From contig NC_035437.2 of assembly GCF_002127325.2 (NCBI RefSeq), forward strand, positions 172,394,530 to 172,458,529: a DNA stretch of 64,000 nt. The letters are read 5' to 3'. Below the pieces are notes generated by a model. That model was not told where the DNA came from, made no database searches, and saw only the letters and a program-made list of their open reading frames with translations. Every line of letters starts with the position of its first letter. Within the stretch, counting starts at the first letter, position 1. The stretch is from Helianthus annuus (lineage: Eukaryota > Streptophyta > Magnoliopsida > Asterales > Asteraceae). The position numbers were made by a program, and so were the translations under genes. Positions 12,302 to 22,439 of the stretch are shown piece after piece.

Positions 12302-13190
12302 TTACAGGTATTACATGCTACTGTGGTGAAGCAGCTTGAGATAGCAGCCTTGATGGAGAATTTGCAGCAATCCAAATTCCATGTAAACTACTTTACCTTG
12401 TGTTTGGTAGTAGCGGGTCAAATATAATCACAAAAAATAAAGAGTGAATTTCAAGAATTGTCCTTTATCTTTATACCCATTTTCAGGCGCTGTCCTTTAT
12501 GTTCAAATTTGACGAGTTTTGTCCTTTATGTTTTCATATCATACACGTTTTGTCCTTTAGGCCTAACCCAGTTAGTTTTTTCAGTTAAATTTGGTCATAT
12601 GTTTTGTACATGAGAGCATTTTTGTCAATTCAAAGGTAAGTTCAACGGCAGATTTACAGCTCAAAGCTTCTGCCAGGGGCGGATGTACCTAGTATCAAGG
12701 GGTAGCCTCCGCTACCGCTTGGTCGGAAAATTTTTGACGTTTTTAGTGTAAATTTTGGAAAAATTTGACGTTTTTTCGATTTCGTTACCGCCTATTTATA
12801 AAACGTTCCTGCTTGGTCGGAATCCTAGATCCGCCACTGGCTTCTGCAACCTTTGAATTGACAAAAATGCCCTCATGTGCAAAGCACATTACCAAATTTA
12901 ACTGAAAAAACTAACTGAGTTAGGCCTAAAGGACAAAACGTGTATGATATGAAAACATAAAGGACAAAACTCGTCAATTTTGAATATAAAGGACAGCGCC
13001 TGAAAATATGTATAAAGATAAACGATTCAGGAGGCTTTATGTATATAACTTTACTTCATTCCTTGTGTGAAGTCAAAATGGGTTTAGGTTGAAACGAGTT
13101 GAGTCCTGTTGACTTGAAACATAAACTTATATAAATTGTTATTTATTTTTTTTCATTTTATTTTGGGTGCAGAGGCGAAGGATATGCTGA
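7144..13190 (+). CDS. SEC14-like phosphatidylinositol/phosphatidylcholine transfer protein (SFH type)
   Basis: Thirteen coding exons give 653 aa: 7144-7150, 7256-7553, 7851-7950, 8239-8505, 8624-8701, 8792-8896, 8984-9033, 9109-9208, 10082-10180, 10271-10381, 11539-12192, 12308-12382 and 13173-13190. All phases join. Order: acidic and basic N-terminus; CRAL-TRIO N-terminal helices ([14 protein letters not shown], residues about 95-120); SEC14 lipid-binding domain (about 136-335; [43 protein letters not shown]); linker; C-terminal region with a coiled coil (about 565-647); basic tail RRRIC. Family knowledge: SFH proteins exchange phosphatidylinositol and phosphatidylcholine and support phosphoinositide signalling and polarised membrane growth. 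All junctions are GT-AG except intron 2, which needs a GC donor at 7554. Intron 8 carries a foldback element and intron 10 a Helitron with a nested solo LTR. The last three exons have a pseudogene copy at 44405-46374. Confidence 0.9.
9629..10004. mobile_element. Foldback element, 'AGTCC' type, in SEC14-like intron 8
   Basis: Ends GAGTTAAATGCC...GGCATTTAACTC. The halves are nearly perfect reverse complements meeting at a short loop near 9800-9830. The flanking 9 bp target duplication is TTTTTTAAA (9620-9628) / TTTTTTGAA (10005-10013). It is 376 bp, like its sister at 53835-54210. No coding capacity. Confidence 0.75.
10542..11417 (+). mobile_element. Non-autonomous Helitron in SEC14-like intron 10
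   Basis: The 3' end is a GCCGCGCG/CGCGCGGC hairpin (11379-11403) followed ten bases later by CTAG (11414-11417) and host T. The likely 5' end is A|TCTTAAAAAACAAAGTCGG at 10542, with an AAAGTCGGTGGC...GCCACCGAC short hairpin just inside. The same element is present in the duplicated segment (43499-44279), so it predates the duplication. A solo LTR sits inside it in this copy only. Confidence 0.65.
10688..11028. mobile_element. Solo LTR
   Basis: TGTTAGGGG...CCCAACA, 341 bp, flanked by the perfect 5 bp target duplication TACTT (10683-10687 and 11029-11033). The duplicated segment has the uninterrupted site CTCTACTTTGC at about 43620, confirming both ends. It contains a (CA)n run and the word GTGGTTCTGTCAAGGTGACC. 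The internal region has been lost by LTR-LTR recombination. Confidence 0.85.
12241..12303. repeat. (TTA)n microsatellite in SEC14-like intron 11
   Basis: About 20 trinucleotide units. The paralogous intron at 45609-45629 has only about six, so the tract expanded here or contracted there. Confidence 0.9.
12442..13020. mobile_element. Foldback element, 'TGTCC' type, in SEC14-like intron 12
   Basis: Left arm GAGTGAATTTCAAGAATTGTCC..., with GTCCTTTATG words repeated in complement in the right half. Its sister in the duplicated segment (45769-46197) is complete, with 9 bp target duplications. Here about 30 bp of the right end is missing and a hAT MITE is inserted at the centre. Confidence 0.75.
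12674..12839. mobile_element. hAT-type MITE
   Basis: Ends CAGGGGCGGATGTACCTAG / CTAGATCCGCCACTG with a perfect 8 bp target duplication GCTTCTGC (12666-12673 and 12840-12847). The paralogous site at about 45997 is empty. The terminal sequence is related to the hAT element at 24243-25370 (CAGTGGCGGACCCAGG). 166 bp, no coding capacity. Confidence 0.85.
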
Positions 13191-14085
13191 AAGTGAATGT
13201 ACAGCTTAAATAGGAAGAAGTGATATTAGTAGCACATATATATGGAGAAACCGCATCCATACACAGATTACCCCCCCTTAAATGAGAGGCGAGTATTTAG
13301 AACGATCATGTGTTGATTGTCTCCTAACTTTAATTTTAAAAAAGAAAAATGCTTACTTTTGATATCACTTTTTTCTGCTTTTTGTTTTGCTCCTTTTTTT
13401 TTTTATCTTTTTTGTGATCGAGATATGATTAAAATTTGAGTTTAAAACGCAAGCTTTTATCAGGGTTTTGGTTTCGAGTTTTTAGAAATTATGAATAGCG
13501 GTGTTTATAAACCGTTAAAATCGGCCAAACCGCTTAAAATGAAAGCAAGTTGGCCTGTTTGAGTTTCAACAATTCATGTTTTACTGTTTGCTATTTTAAT
13601 GTTGAACTTTTGTTGTTTATATACGTAAACATTTTTATCATTTAAAATTTGTAAAACAAAGTAATGATTATGAAAAATCTGTTCGGACGGCATATTCCCA
13701 AACTATAAACGCCAAATGAGTAAACCATCCGGCTTAGTGCACCCTGATAGAAATTGGTACAGTAGGTATTGAATCAAAAACTCGTTCTTATTATTAATGA
13801 TCGTACCCATCTGGTTACATAAATTCCCTTATATACAACCTAAACAAGAAACCTATTTTGACTCGAATTAGGATTAAAAAAACTAACTCAAAAAAACCCC
13901 TAAGTTTGTGACTCGGTCACTTTTTACCCGAGCTTTGTAAGTCGGTCACTTTTTACCCGAACTTACACAAGATTAGACTAACAATCACCCCCCTAATCTT
14001 GTGACACCAATGAGCCCTCTCATCTCGATGAACTTCAACCGTGCCAAGGCTTTAGTAAGGATGTCGGCCCGTTGTAAATCCCCGC

Positions 14086-16956
14086 TCACGTGTTCCACTT
14101 TAATTTGCTCCCGTTCAACGCATTCCCGTATAAAGTGGTAACGCGTATGTGCTTACTCCTTCCGTGAAATACCGGATTTTTCATCAAGGCAATAGCCGAT
14201 AAATTATCCACCCTTAGTGTCACCACCTTCTTCGTTTCACCGGTTATCTCCGATAGCAATCCTCGAAGCCACAACGCTTGACACGCGGCTGAGGTAGCCG
14301 CCATGAACTCCGCCTCGCAAGATGATAATGCAACAGTGCTTTGTTTTTGAGAACTCCACGTAATAGGTGCATCACCATAATAAAAGACTACTCCTGTTGT
14401 GCTTCGCCCATCGTCGTCATCCACTGAGTGACTACTATCACTAAACCCATGTAACGTCTTGGTTCCACCTTTTAGATAGAAAATACCGAGGTCGATACTC
14501 CCCTTTAAGTACCTCAAGATTTGCTTCACGGCTTGAGCATGAGTCTGTGTTGGCTCTTGCATAAAACGACTAACATAACCGACCGAATAACACAAGCCCG
14601 GTCGTGTGTGGGTTAAGTAGCGTAGGCATCCAACAACCTTCCGATACTCGGTTGGATCAGTCTTCTTGGCTTCATCCTTTTTCGTCAACTTTAATCCAGG
14701 ATCAAGTGGGAACTGGGTTGAGTTACTTTCCCATAAACCAAATTGTTTTAGAACTTTAGTTGCATACCCGGATTGCTTGATGCTAATTCCCCGAACACCT
14801 TGATTAACTTCGATCCCGAGATAATAATGGAGTAAACCAAGATCACTCATTTCAAAGCGAGCTTCCATTTGTTTCTTGAAATCAGCTATGTCTTGATTTG
14901 TTGCTCCGATCACAATTAAGTCATCAACATAGGTACCAACTAACAACAAACGTTGGTTCCTTTCCCGTCTATAAATCGCCTGCTCGTGTTTGCACCTAGT
15001 AAAACCGAGTTCCTTTAACGCCGAGTCGAGTCGTGTATTCCATGCTCTCGGTGCTTGACGAAGCCCATACAAAGCCTTTATCAACTTATAAACTTGGTGT
15101 TCTTGACCCCGTTTCACATAGCCCTCTGGTTGATGAACATAAACATCCTCCTTTAGCTCACCGTGAAGGAAGGCCGACTTAACATCTAAGTGGTGTACTT
15201 CCCAACCCCGGTTAGCCGCCAAAGCAAGCACAAGCCTTACGGTTTCAATACGTGCGACCGGTGCAAAAACCTCCTCGTAATCAATCCCAAACCTTTGGAC
15301 ATATCCCTTAGCCACAAGTCGTGCCTTATACTTTATTATCGACCCTTTTGCATCCTTTTTTACTTTGTATACCCACTTCACCCCAATGGGTTTTACATTC
15401 GGTGGAGGGTTAACCAACTTCCAAGTTTTATTTTTTTCAATTGAAGCTATCTCGCAATCCATCGCCTTTTTCCAATGATCTTCTTTTATTGCTTCCTGAA
15501 AGTTCATTGGTTCGTCATCAATTGAAAGTAACAAATTTCCTTCTTCCAAACTTGAACTTTGACTTGAAGAACCTGGTAACCCTTCTACGATAAAATCATC
15601 GAACCTTTTAGGCACTACGGTCTGTCTCATCGACCTTCGCAACTCATTTGAATCATTTGCTGCATTTGGAACCTGTTCTGGACTGTTCTGGACCTGATAC
15701 GAGCCTTCTGAACCTGTCGATGTGCTGAAAAACTGGTTTGTCACAGACTGGTCGCTAAAAGTCTGATCTGTCGCTGACTGGTCAGATTGTGTCGCTAACT
15801 GATCAGACTGGTCGCTAAAAGTCTGATCTGTCGCTAACTGATCAGGCTGGTCGCTAATTGTTGTTGCTGACTGATCTGTTTGGTCGCTATTTTCAGCATG
15901 AATAATAAATTCTTTCCATCCCGGTTTACTTGTATCAAAGCCCTTTAAGTACTTTTCCCACTTGTAACTCTTCGTTTCATCAAACTTTATATCTCCACTT
16001 CTAGCTACATGTACCCGTCCTTTAATCGGGTCGAACATACGGTACTTCTTCCCCGGTTGAGACCCCAAATGCACCATTAACACTCCTCTATCATCCAACT
16101 TTTTCAGCCCGATAGTTAAGTCTTTCACAAAACCCAAACAACCAAATACCTTTAAGTAGGAGAGGTCCGGTTTTCTACCCTTCAACTTTTCATACGGAGT
16201 AATCGAGTTTTCTAAAGCCTTCGTCGGTGATAGGTTCAAAAGATAAATCGAGTGATGTACCGCTTCACCCCAAAAAATTTGTGGCACCCCCTTCGCCTTC
16301 AACATACTTCGTGTGGTGCCCAAAATCGTCCGATTTCTCCTTTCGACCACCCCGTTTTGTTGCGGGGTGTAAGGAGCGGTAAACTGACGCGTAATTCCTT
16401 TATGTTTGCAAAAATCACCCAAGACATGTGACGTAAACTCACCCCCGTTGTCGGTTCGTAATGCTTTAACTTTCTTGCTAAAATCGTTCTCAATCCTTGT
16501 AATCAACTCGATTAGAACACCCGGCACTTGATCCTTTGTTTTTATCAATGTTACCCACATGTAGCGACTAAAATCATCGACTACAAGAAGTATGTATTGA
16601 TTTCCCGCATTCGTCTTCGGGGTGATTGGACCACAAACATCCGCGTATAATAGTTGCAACGAGTCGGTCGCACGGTAAAGACTCTTCTTTTGGAAGGCGG
16701 CTCGTGTTTGCTTCCCCATTATGCAAGAATCACATATTTGCATGGGATGTGATATTGTAGGCAACCCGATTGCATGCTTGGATAAAGATTTGAGTGCTTC
16801 AAAGTTAAGGTGCCCAAGACGAGCATGCCAAATCCAAGCCTCGTCGTCTAGCTTAACCTGTAAACACATTGGGGACACAACTTTTAAATTAATTTTATAA
16901 ATACGATTCGGTGAACGATGTACCTTCATCAATAATGTTCCATCCTCTTCGAACAT
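14086..16956 (-). pseudogene. Copia pol: integrase, reverse transcriptase, RNase H
   Basis: A 956-residue open frame. In order: GAG-pre-integrase zinc finger (HARLGHLNFEALKSL plus CDSCIMGKQ); integrase core with catalytic residues in LLYADVCGPI, LRTDNGGEF and VVERRNRT; reverse transcriptase with GVKWVYKVK, DVKSAFLHGEL, ALYGLRQAPRAW and YVDDLIV; RNase H with SDSSHSVDDDDGRSTTG and SSCEAEFMA. The frame is cut from the upstream protease frame by one extra base in a run of seven T (17027-17033). Near 14130 a deletion, apparently 4 bases, shifts the last part; the following frame stays open to a stop just before the purine tract. The enzyme core looks intact, but this copy cannot make a complete polyprotein. 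Confidence 0.9.
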
Positions 16957-17023
16957 CCAAAGTACGCCATGTTGAATCGTGATTTTGTACCCAATCTCGT
17001 CAAGTTGACCGATGCTTATTATA

Positions 17024-17521
17024 TTATTTTTTTAGTGATGGAATATAATAAACATCGTGCAACGCCCTTTGTTCCCCAGATTTTCCTTCCAAGATGATCA
17101 TTCCTCGGCCTTTTATTTCAACGCACGAACCATCCCCAAACTTTACTTTGCCAACCGTGTGACGGTCGAGGTTAGTAAACCACTCGAGGTTACCCGACAT
17201 ATGATTACTGGCCCCATTATCCAAGAACCATGTATCATCTTCATGTGGAATTGATGCAAACTTCCTCGGATCGACCCGTTCTTCATTCAATAACACGACT
17301 TCCTTCTCGTGAGTTGCCATGTAGAGTACAGGACCATCTTGTTGTGCAAGGTTGCTTTCTTCGGTTTTCTTACGTGTGGGACAATCTGAAGAGAAGTGAC
17401 CTAAACCGTCACAACGAAAACACTTCAATTTAGAACGATCTTTTTGTTGTTTTTGTTCCGGTTCCTTGCCCTTTCCCCACCCCCCAGATTTACCACGCCC
17501 TCGACCTCGAAAACACTTCAA
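17024..17521 (-). pseudogene. Copia gag C-terminus (zinc knuckle) and protease
   Basis: Contains a CCHC zinc knuckle, CFRCDGLGHFSSDC, and a retroviral-type aspartic protease core WFLDNGASNHMSG. The catalytic triad is D-N-G where copia elements normally have D-S-G or D-T-G. The frame ends at 17024 because of the A-run frameshift. The 5' limit is the deletion junction: the sequence around the knuckle (about 17418-17464) is repeated at about 17506-17558, directly against the truncated LTR, so the gag N-terminus is gone. Confidence 0.8.
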
Positions 17522-18141
17522 TTTAGAACGATCTTTTTGTTGTTTTTGTTCCGGTTCCTAAACAAGCTAAACAAGAAACCTTATATACAACCTAAACAAG
17601 AAACCTATTTTGACTCAAATTAGGATTAAAAAAACTAACTCAAAAAAACCCCTAAGTTTGTGACTCGGTCACTTTTTACCCGAGCTTTGTAAGTTGGTCA
17701 CTTTTTACCCGAACTTACACAAGATTAGACTAACACACCCGACTTGGCTTGTTTAATTTGTCATCCCCGATACCTAATTAGAAATTATAGCTATGATTTT
17801 GATAAAAGTTGCCTGAGCCAAACTCAGTTGAAGCTTATTTCAAACATAGGATATCATAGAATTTTATAAAAACACGTTCAAACAACAGGCTATTTCCATG
17901 ATTTTGTGGTGTGGTGGTATTTCATAAAACACGTCCAAACAACAGTGCAAGAAGTTTGTTTGCTGATATGGCTTGGTGGGGCGTCACCATAACAAATGCT
18001 CTTAAAAGTAAATAAAACTAGTTCCATTGTAACGTAGTAGTATTTTGAGTTTTGACCAAAAGTTACCTTATTAAAAGTAAATAAAGCTAATAACACTAGG
18101 AAATGATGAAATACATCCATCGTATGACTCCTTTTATAATA

Positions 18142-18441
18142 GAGTTAATTACTATTTTCGTCTCCGTGGTTTGTCAAAAATCACTATTTCAGTCCATTAG
18201 TTTAAAAATCGCGATTTCAGTCCCTGTGGTTTCACTTTCGTAACCATTTTAGTCCACCTCATAACCATTTCAGTCCCTGTACTTAACAGAATAATGGATT
18301 GAAATGGTTACGAAAGTGAAACCACAGGGACTGAAATGGTTACGAAAGTGAAACCACAAGGACTGAATTCACAATTTTTAATCTAATGGACTGAAATACT
18401 GATTTTTGACAAACCACAGGGACGAAAACGGTAATTAACTC
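18142..18441. mobile_element. Foldback element, 'CAGTCC' type
   Basis: Ends GAGTTAATTAC...GTAATTAACTC with a perfect 9 bp target duplication TTTATAATA (18133-18141 and 18442-18450). The arms carry ATTTCAGTCC words. 300 bp, no coding capacity. Confidence 0.8.
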
Positions 18442-18911
18442 TTTATAATATCATTGCTGAGAGGGCCGGCCCAACCAGCCCAACAAGCATAAGACCCTTG
18501 GCCCAAGCCTAGGGCCATCAATATTGAAGAGCCACAAATTTTCGGTATGTTTTATATATAATAGGCCCATATACGTAGACACTAATACATGAAATATGCT
18601 AGGCCCAATATCACATATGCGATAACCTTAAGGCGCTAAACAAGATCCAGGAAAAAGAGAAACGTGAACGGTGAAACATGGAAAGACTGAAAGGGCAGCG
18701 AATTATAGAGTTCGAGTTCAGACGTGCGAATGAAATGATGATTATCGTAAGTTGTGGCTTCTTTTGGTTACCTATATCGAATCATCGTCGATTAGGGCGG
18801 TAGAGCCATCTTTAGGGATTTCAGATTTGGGGATAATCATCTCAATTGAAGAACACACAGGTTACAATAAACAATGGCTACTTTTTAATTTTTTTATATA
18901 CTAATCATGGG

Positions 18912-19877
18912 AGAAATTAGTATGCATAGTTTTATATTGCTCAAACCCTCAAACATAAGCTTGAATCAATTTTGCGATTTGTCGAATTGATTATTTGAAA
19001 CTTGAAACAATGGCACTCAGTGTTGCGATTTAATCTTGTGGATGGCTTCGAACTTGGAAGACAATGGCACTGACTTAGGTTAGATATTCTCATTTATTGA
19101 TTAGGGTGTATTTGTATAATTGCATATTTGAATTTGTTGTTTAGGCTTATACTTGTTTCATTATTTGATGATTTCAAGTTGTTGTTTAGGGAATTAGGAT
19201 TTAAACATATACTATATCTATAGAAAACATATAACTTTAAAAAATGAATTTAACTACGCCAATTATAAAATTTTTAGTTTATAATTGTCTGTATCAAGGC
19301 GGGTAAAGGAGGGTTTTTTTACTAAATATATTAAAAATGATAATTTTACAAAATGGCCTCCAGTTCGTAGTTCGCTTAGGGTCTCCAAAAACATAGAAAT
19401 TAGTATGCATAGTTTTATATTGCTCAAACCCTCAAACATAAGCTTGAATCAATTTTGCGATTTTTCGAATTGATTATTTGAAACTTGAAACAGTGGCACT
19501 CAGTGTTGCGATTTAATCTTGTGGATGGCTTCGAACTTGGAAGACAATGGCACTGACTTAGGTTAGATATTCTCATTTATTGTTTAGGGTGTATTTGTAT
19601 AATTGCATATTTGAATTTGTTGTTTAGGCTTATACTTGTTTCATTATTTGATGATTTCAAGTTGTTGTTTAGGGAATTAGGATTTAAACATATACTATAT
19701 CTATAGAAAACATGTAACTTTAAAAAAATGAATTTAACTACGCCAACTATAAAATTTTTAGTTTATAATTGTCTGTATCAAGGCGGGTAAAGGACGGTTT
19801 TTTTACTAAATATATTAAAAATGATAATTTTACAAAATGGCCTCCAGTTCATAGTTCGCTTAGGGTCTCCAAAAACA
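18912..19877. repeat. Two-copy tandem duplication, 483 bp unit
   Basis: 18912-19394 is repeated at 19395-19877 with only a few differences (for example GTTCGTAG versus GTTCATAG, and one extra A in an A-run). No exon supported. Confidence 0.85.
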
Positions 19878-20442
19878 TAGAAACGACCCTGATTGTTGAA
19901 ACAAATAAAAAATACATCTTATTGGTCAAAACTAAGTCGATAGTCTATAGACCCCTACTTTGCCAATTATTGTAAAAAAACATGTTTAATTTCTGCTTTT
20001 TGTGAGACTTTAACTCAAGATCTCCCCTTTCAAGGTATTTAAAGGTTTTGTCTTTGTCAGAATGAATAAATATCTATATATTATGATGTATTTGAGTAGA
20101 GCAATTTAACATACAAAAAAGATAAGTTTTTTTTTTTTAATTTAGTGCATAAGATATAACCTTAAAATGTGGGTAAATTATTTTAATTACCCATCTTAAT
20201 TACTCTTTAGTTCCCCTCTTTAACCAAATTCTCTTTAATTAAATACTAGTTACACTTTTGTCCCCTTATTTTAAACCGATTACCCCGGCGATTTTTATAT
20301 GACCATAATTTTTCACACGTTATATATTTTATAAAAGCTACACCATAAAAACGAGCATTTTATTCTCTTTAATTTGAGTAATATATTGCTATAGTTTTTT
20401 TAATTAAAAAGATGATATGTTAAGTGATTAACAATATATAGA

Positions 20443-20855
20443 GGTGAGTAATAACCGAACTCTAAGCGAAAGTAGACAAAACCGAACTGAAATCATCTAC
20501 TAACCGAAAACAAAATTAACAAAAATCCGTTTTTTTTGTACCCTTGAAAAACTACCAAAACCATTCAAATTTTCATACATTTTTAAGTGTTATATGTCCA
20601 TTACATGTATTTCATGTTATATTCTTACATTTTATGTATTTATACATCTATTTCATATACTTATAAGGAAAATTCATAACCCTAGTTTGGTTTGGTTATA
20701 AAACGAACCGAAAACCAACAACATAACTGAATAAACCGAATCAATTAACCCATAAAACGATTGTTAATAAAAAAATTAACCGATGACTTCTATTTCGATT
20801 TTGGTTGAGGTTAATAATTAAAAAAATGAATCGAACCGTGGACACCCTTAGCAAC
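20443..20855. mobile_element. Relative of the 4676-5141 element
   Basis: Begins GAGGTGAGTAATAACCGAAC and ends GTGGACACCCTTA, with an interior rich in AACCGAA and ATTAACC words, resembling the element at 4676-5141 in opposite orientation. The target duplication is not clear. Confidence 0.45.
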
Positions 20856-22121
20856 CGTCCACAATCGATAATTCTCAGGTATCACACAAAACTAGTCGTG
20901 ATTGTGTATATTTTTATCATATTTTGATGATTGTGTGTGGTCATGACCCTCATGGTCACCATGATCCTCCACATCGGCGCCATGTCATTCACTTCTAATC
21001 CATCATTCAAAACCACTATCATAAAGGTGTGGTCATGACCCAAACCACTATCTTCCTATTTTAATTTATTTTTGTAGAAAAGGAAAACAAATCATTGAAA
21101 AAGGAAAGTAGGCTCATGGTTGTCATGGTTTAATCCTTGTCAACCATGGTGGATGAAGGAAGGGGATGGTATAACAATCCATTAATGATCCTATGTGGCA
21201 TTAATGACCCAACTCATGCTCCCAATACCCTTTAGCCTTAGTCATGATATGATGATTTTCTGTTTATAAACCTAATATGTTATCAATTTTAGGGTTCTTG
21301 TGGATTGTAATTGAGATTTGCAAATAGTTTGTTATATTGTAGTATCACATGTATCAAACCTGTCATAATACAGTTACAATGGTAGGAAAAAAATGTTTTC
21401 CTTTTAGTTCAGGTGGCTATTAATTGTTTCTTCATTTTACTCCTAACTGATAAACCCATTAGACCCCTTTATTTCTTGCGGGTGAGAGGTCTTCAATAGG
21501 GCACTGCATTTTTGGATAATGAAGGTGAGTAATTGCTTGTACATGCATCAAAAGTTTGTTATGACATTTTTATGGATCGTTACTTTGGTGACCGACCCGC
21601 TTCGTCTATTTTGCATATTATATGTTTGCCCTACTCACTATAAATTATAGTTTTCTTTTTTTTTTTTAATAAAAAGGGCCCTAGTTTTTGACTTCGTTTT
21701 AGGCCTCCAAAAGAGTTGAGCCAGCCCTGCTTAGCAATGTCTATGTTTTGTGACGTATCACACGAGCACCTTACTAGTCAAATAGAATATATTAGTTATG
21801 GTGTATTGTAATTATCTTCACCATAATAATTATAAGATCTAATTCGTTTAGGCTATGGGGTATGGGGCTTGGGTTGGGGGGAAAACACCCAAGCAACCAC
21901 CCCGGGTGGGCTTGGGTTAGGGCGTGGCCCTTGGGGCTTGGGTTTCAAGCCGGGCGTGGGGCGGGGGAGCAAGCTGGCATGGCGGGCTGTGAATGGTCAA
22001 TTCAAACTAGCCGTTGGCCTAGCCGTTGGGGGCTAGTTAAAAAAAAATTTCCTTTATAAATACCTTACCATATTTAACATTTTTCTCACACAATATCAAA
22101 CACATAAAACACAATCTTGCC

Positions 22122-22424
22122 ATGAGTTCTTCAAGTTATAGTGAATCGTCATCATCATCTGACGATGGGGCGAAAATATTTATACAAACGATCGCGACGG
22201 TGGTGAAAGCTATCCTGGAAGACGAAGACGATGAGGAAAAGACTCAACAACCTAAACGGAGGAGAAGGTACATCGCTCGTGAACGGCACACCAGTAACAA
22301 TTTGTTGGTAAGCGATTACTTCTCAGCGGAACCTAAGTATGATGAAAAAATGTTTAGGCGTCGTTTTCGTATGAGTAGAAATTTATTTTTAAGGATGAAA
22401 GTAAAAAGGATGAAAGTAAAAAGG
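22122..22424 (+). pseudogene. HARBI1/ALP1-like transposase, N-terminal part
   Basis: The frame opens MSSSSYSESSSSSDDG and contains RRRRYIARERHTSNNLL, VSDYFSAEPKYDEKMFRRRFRMSRNLFLRM, the conserved N-terminal block of plant PIF/Harbinger (ALP1-like) proteins. After about residue 95 it runs into a 16 bp repeat (about three copies of AGGATGAAAGTAAAAA) and then unrelated sequence. The middle of the transposase, including the first catalytic aspartate region, is missing. The rest is at 24225-24242, 25379-25467 and 42566-43093. Confidence 0.8.
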
Positions 22425-22439
22425 ATGAAAGTACTTACC

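Larger units (their letters stand above)
13745..17735 (-). mobile_element. Ty1/copia LTR retrotransposon, internally deleted
   Basis: Minus-strand element with 5 bp target duplication CACCC (13740-13744 and 17736-17740). The paralogous empty site is at about 47277. The left (3') LTR is complete, 13745-13983 (239 bp; in element sense TGTTAGTC...CTATCA). The right (5') LTR keeps only its outer 155 bp (17581-17735). The purine tract AGGGGGGTGAT lies beside the 3' LTR (13994-13984). The rest of the 5' LTR, the primer-binding site and most of gag are deleted. The two LTRs differ at 2 of the 155 shared positions by my count, suggesting a recent insertion. Confidence 0.9.
18462..21727. mobile_element. 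Possible non-autonomous hAT-like element
   Basis: The left end AGGGCCGGCCCAAC and, inverted, the right end (read inward GGGCTGGCTCAACTC) match at 12 of 14 bases. The flanks TGCTGAG (18455-18461) and TGCTTAG (21728-21734) could be an imperfect target duplication. No transposase frame is visible. The interior holds a tandem duplication (18912-19877) and a GGTGAGTAATAACCGAA element (about 20443-20855). This is an inference from the ends only. Confidence 0.4.

Noticed and set aside
12175..12375. Minus-strand frame with a long isoleucine run
   Set aside because: It is the complement of the (TTA)n microsatellite and SEC14-like exon 12.
21862..22059. 65-residue Gly/Trp-rich frame
   Set aside because: It reads through the G-rich terminal inverted repeat and subterminal region of the Harbinger element, ahead of the transposase start.
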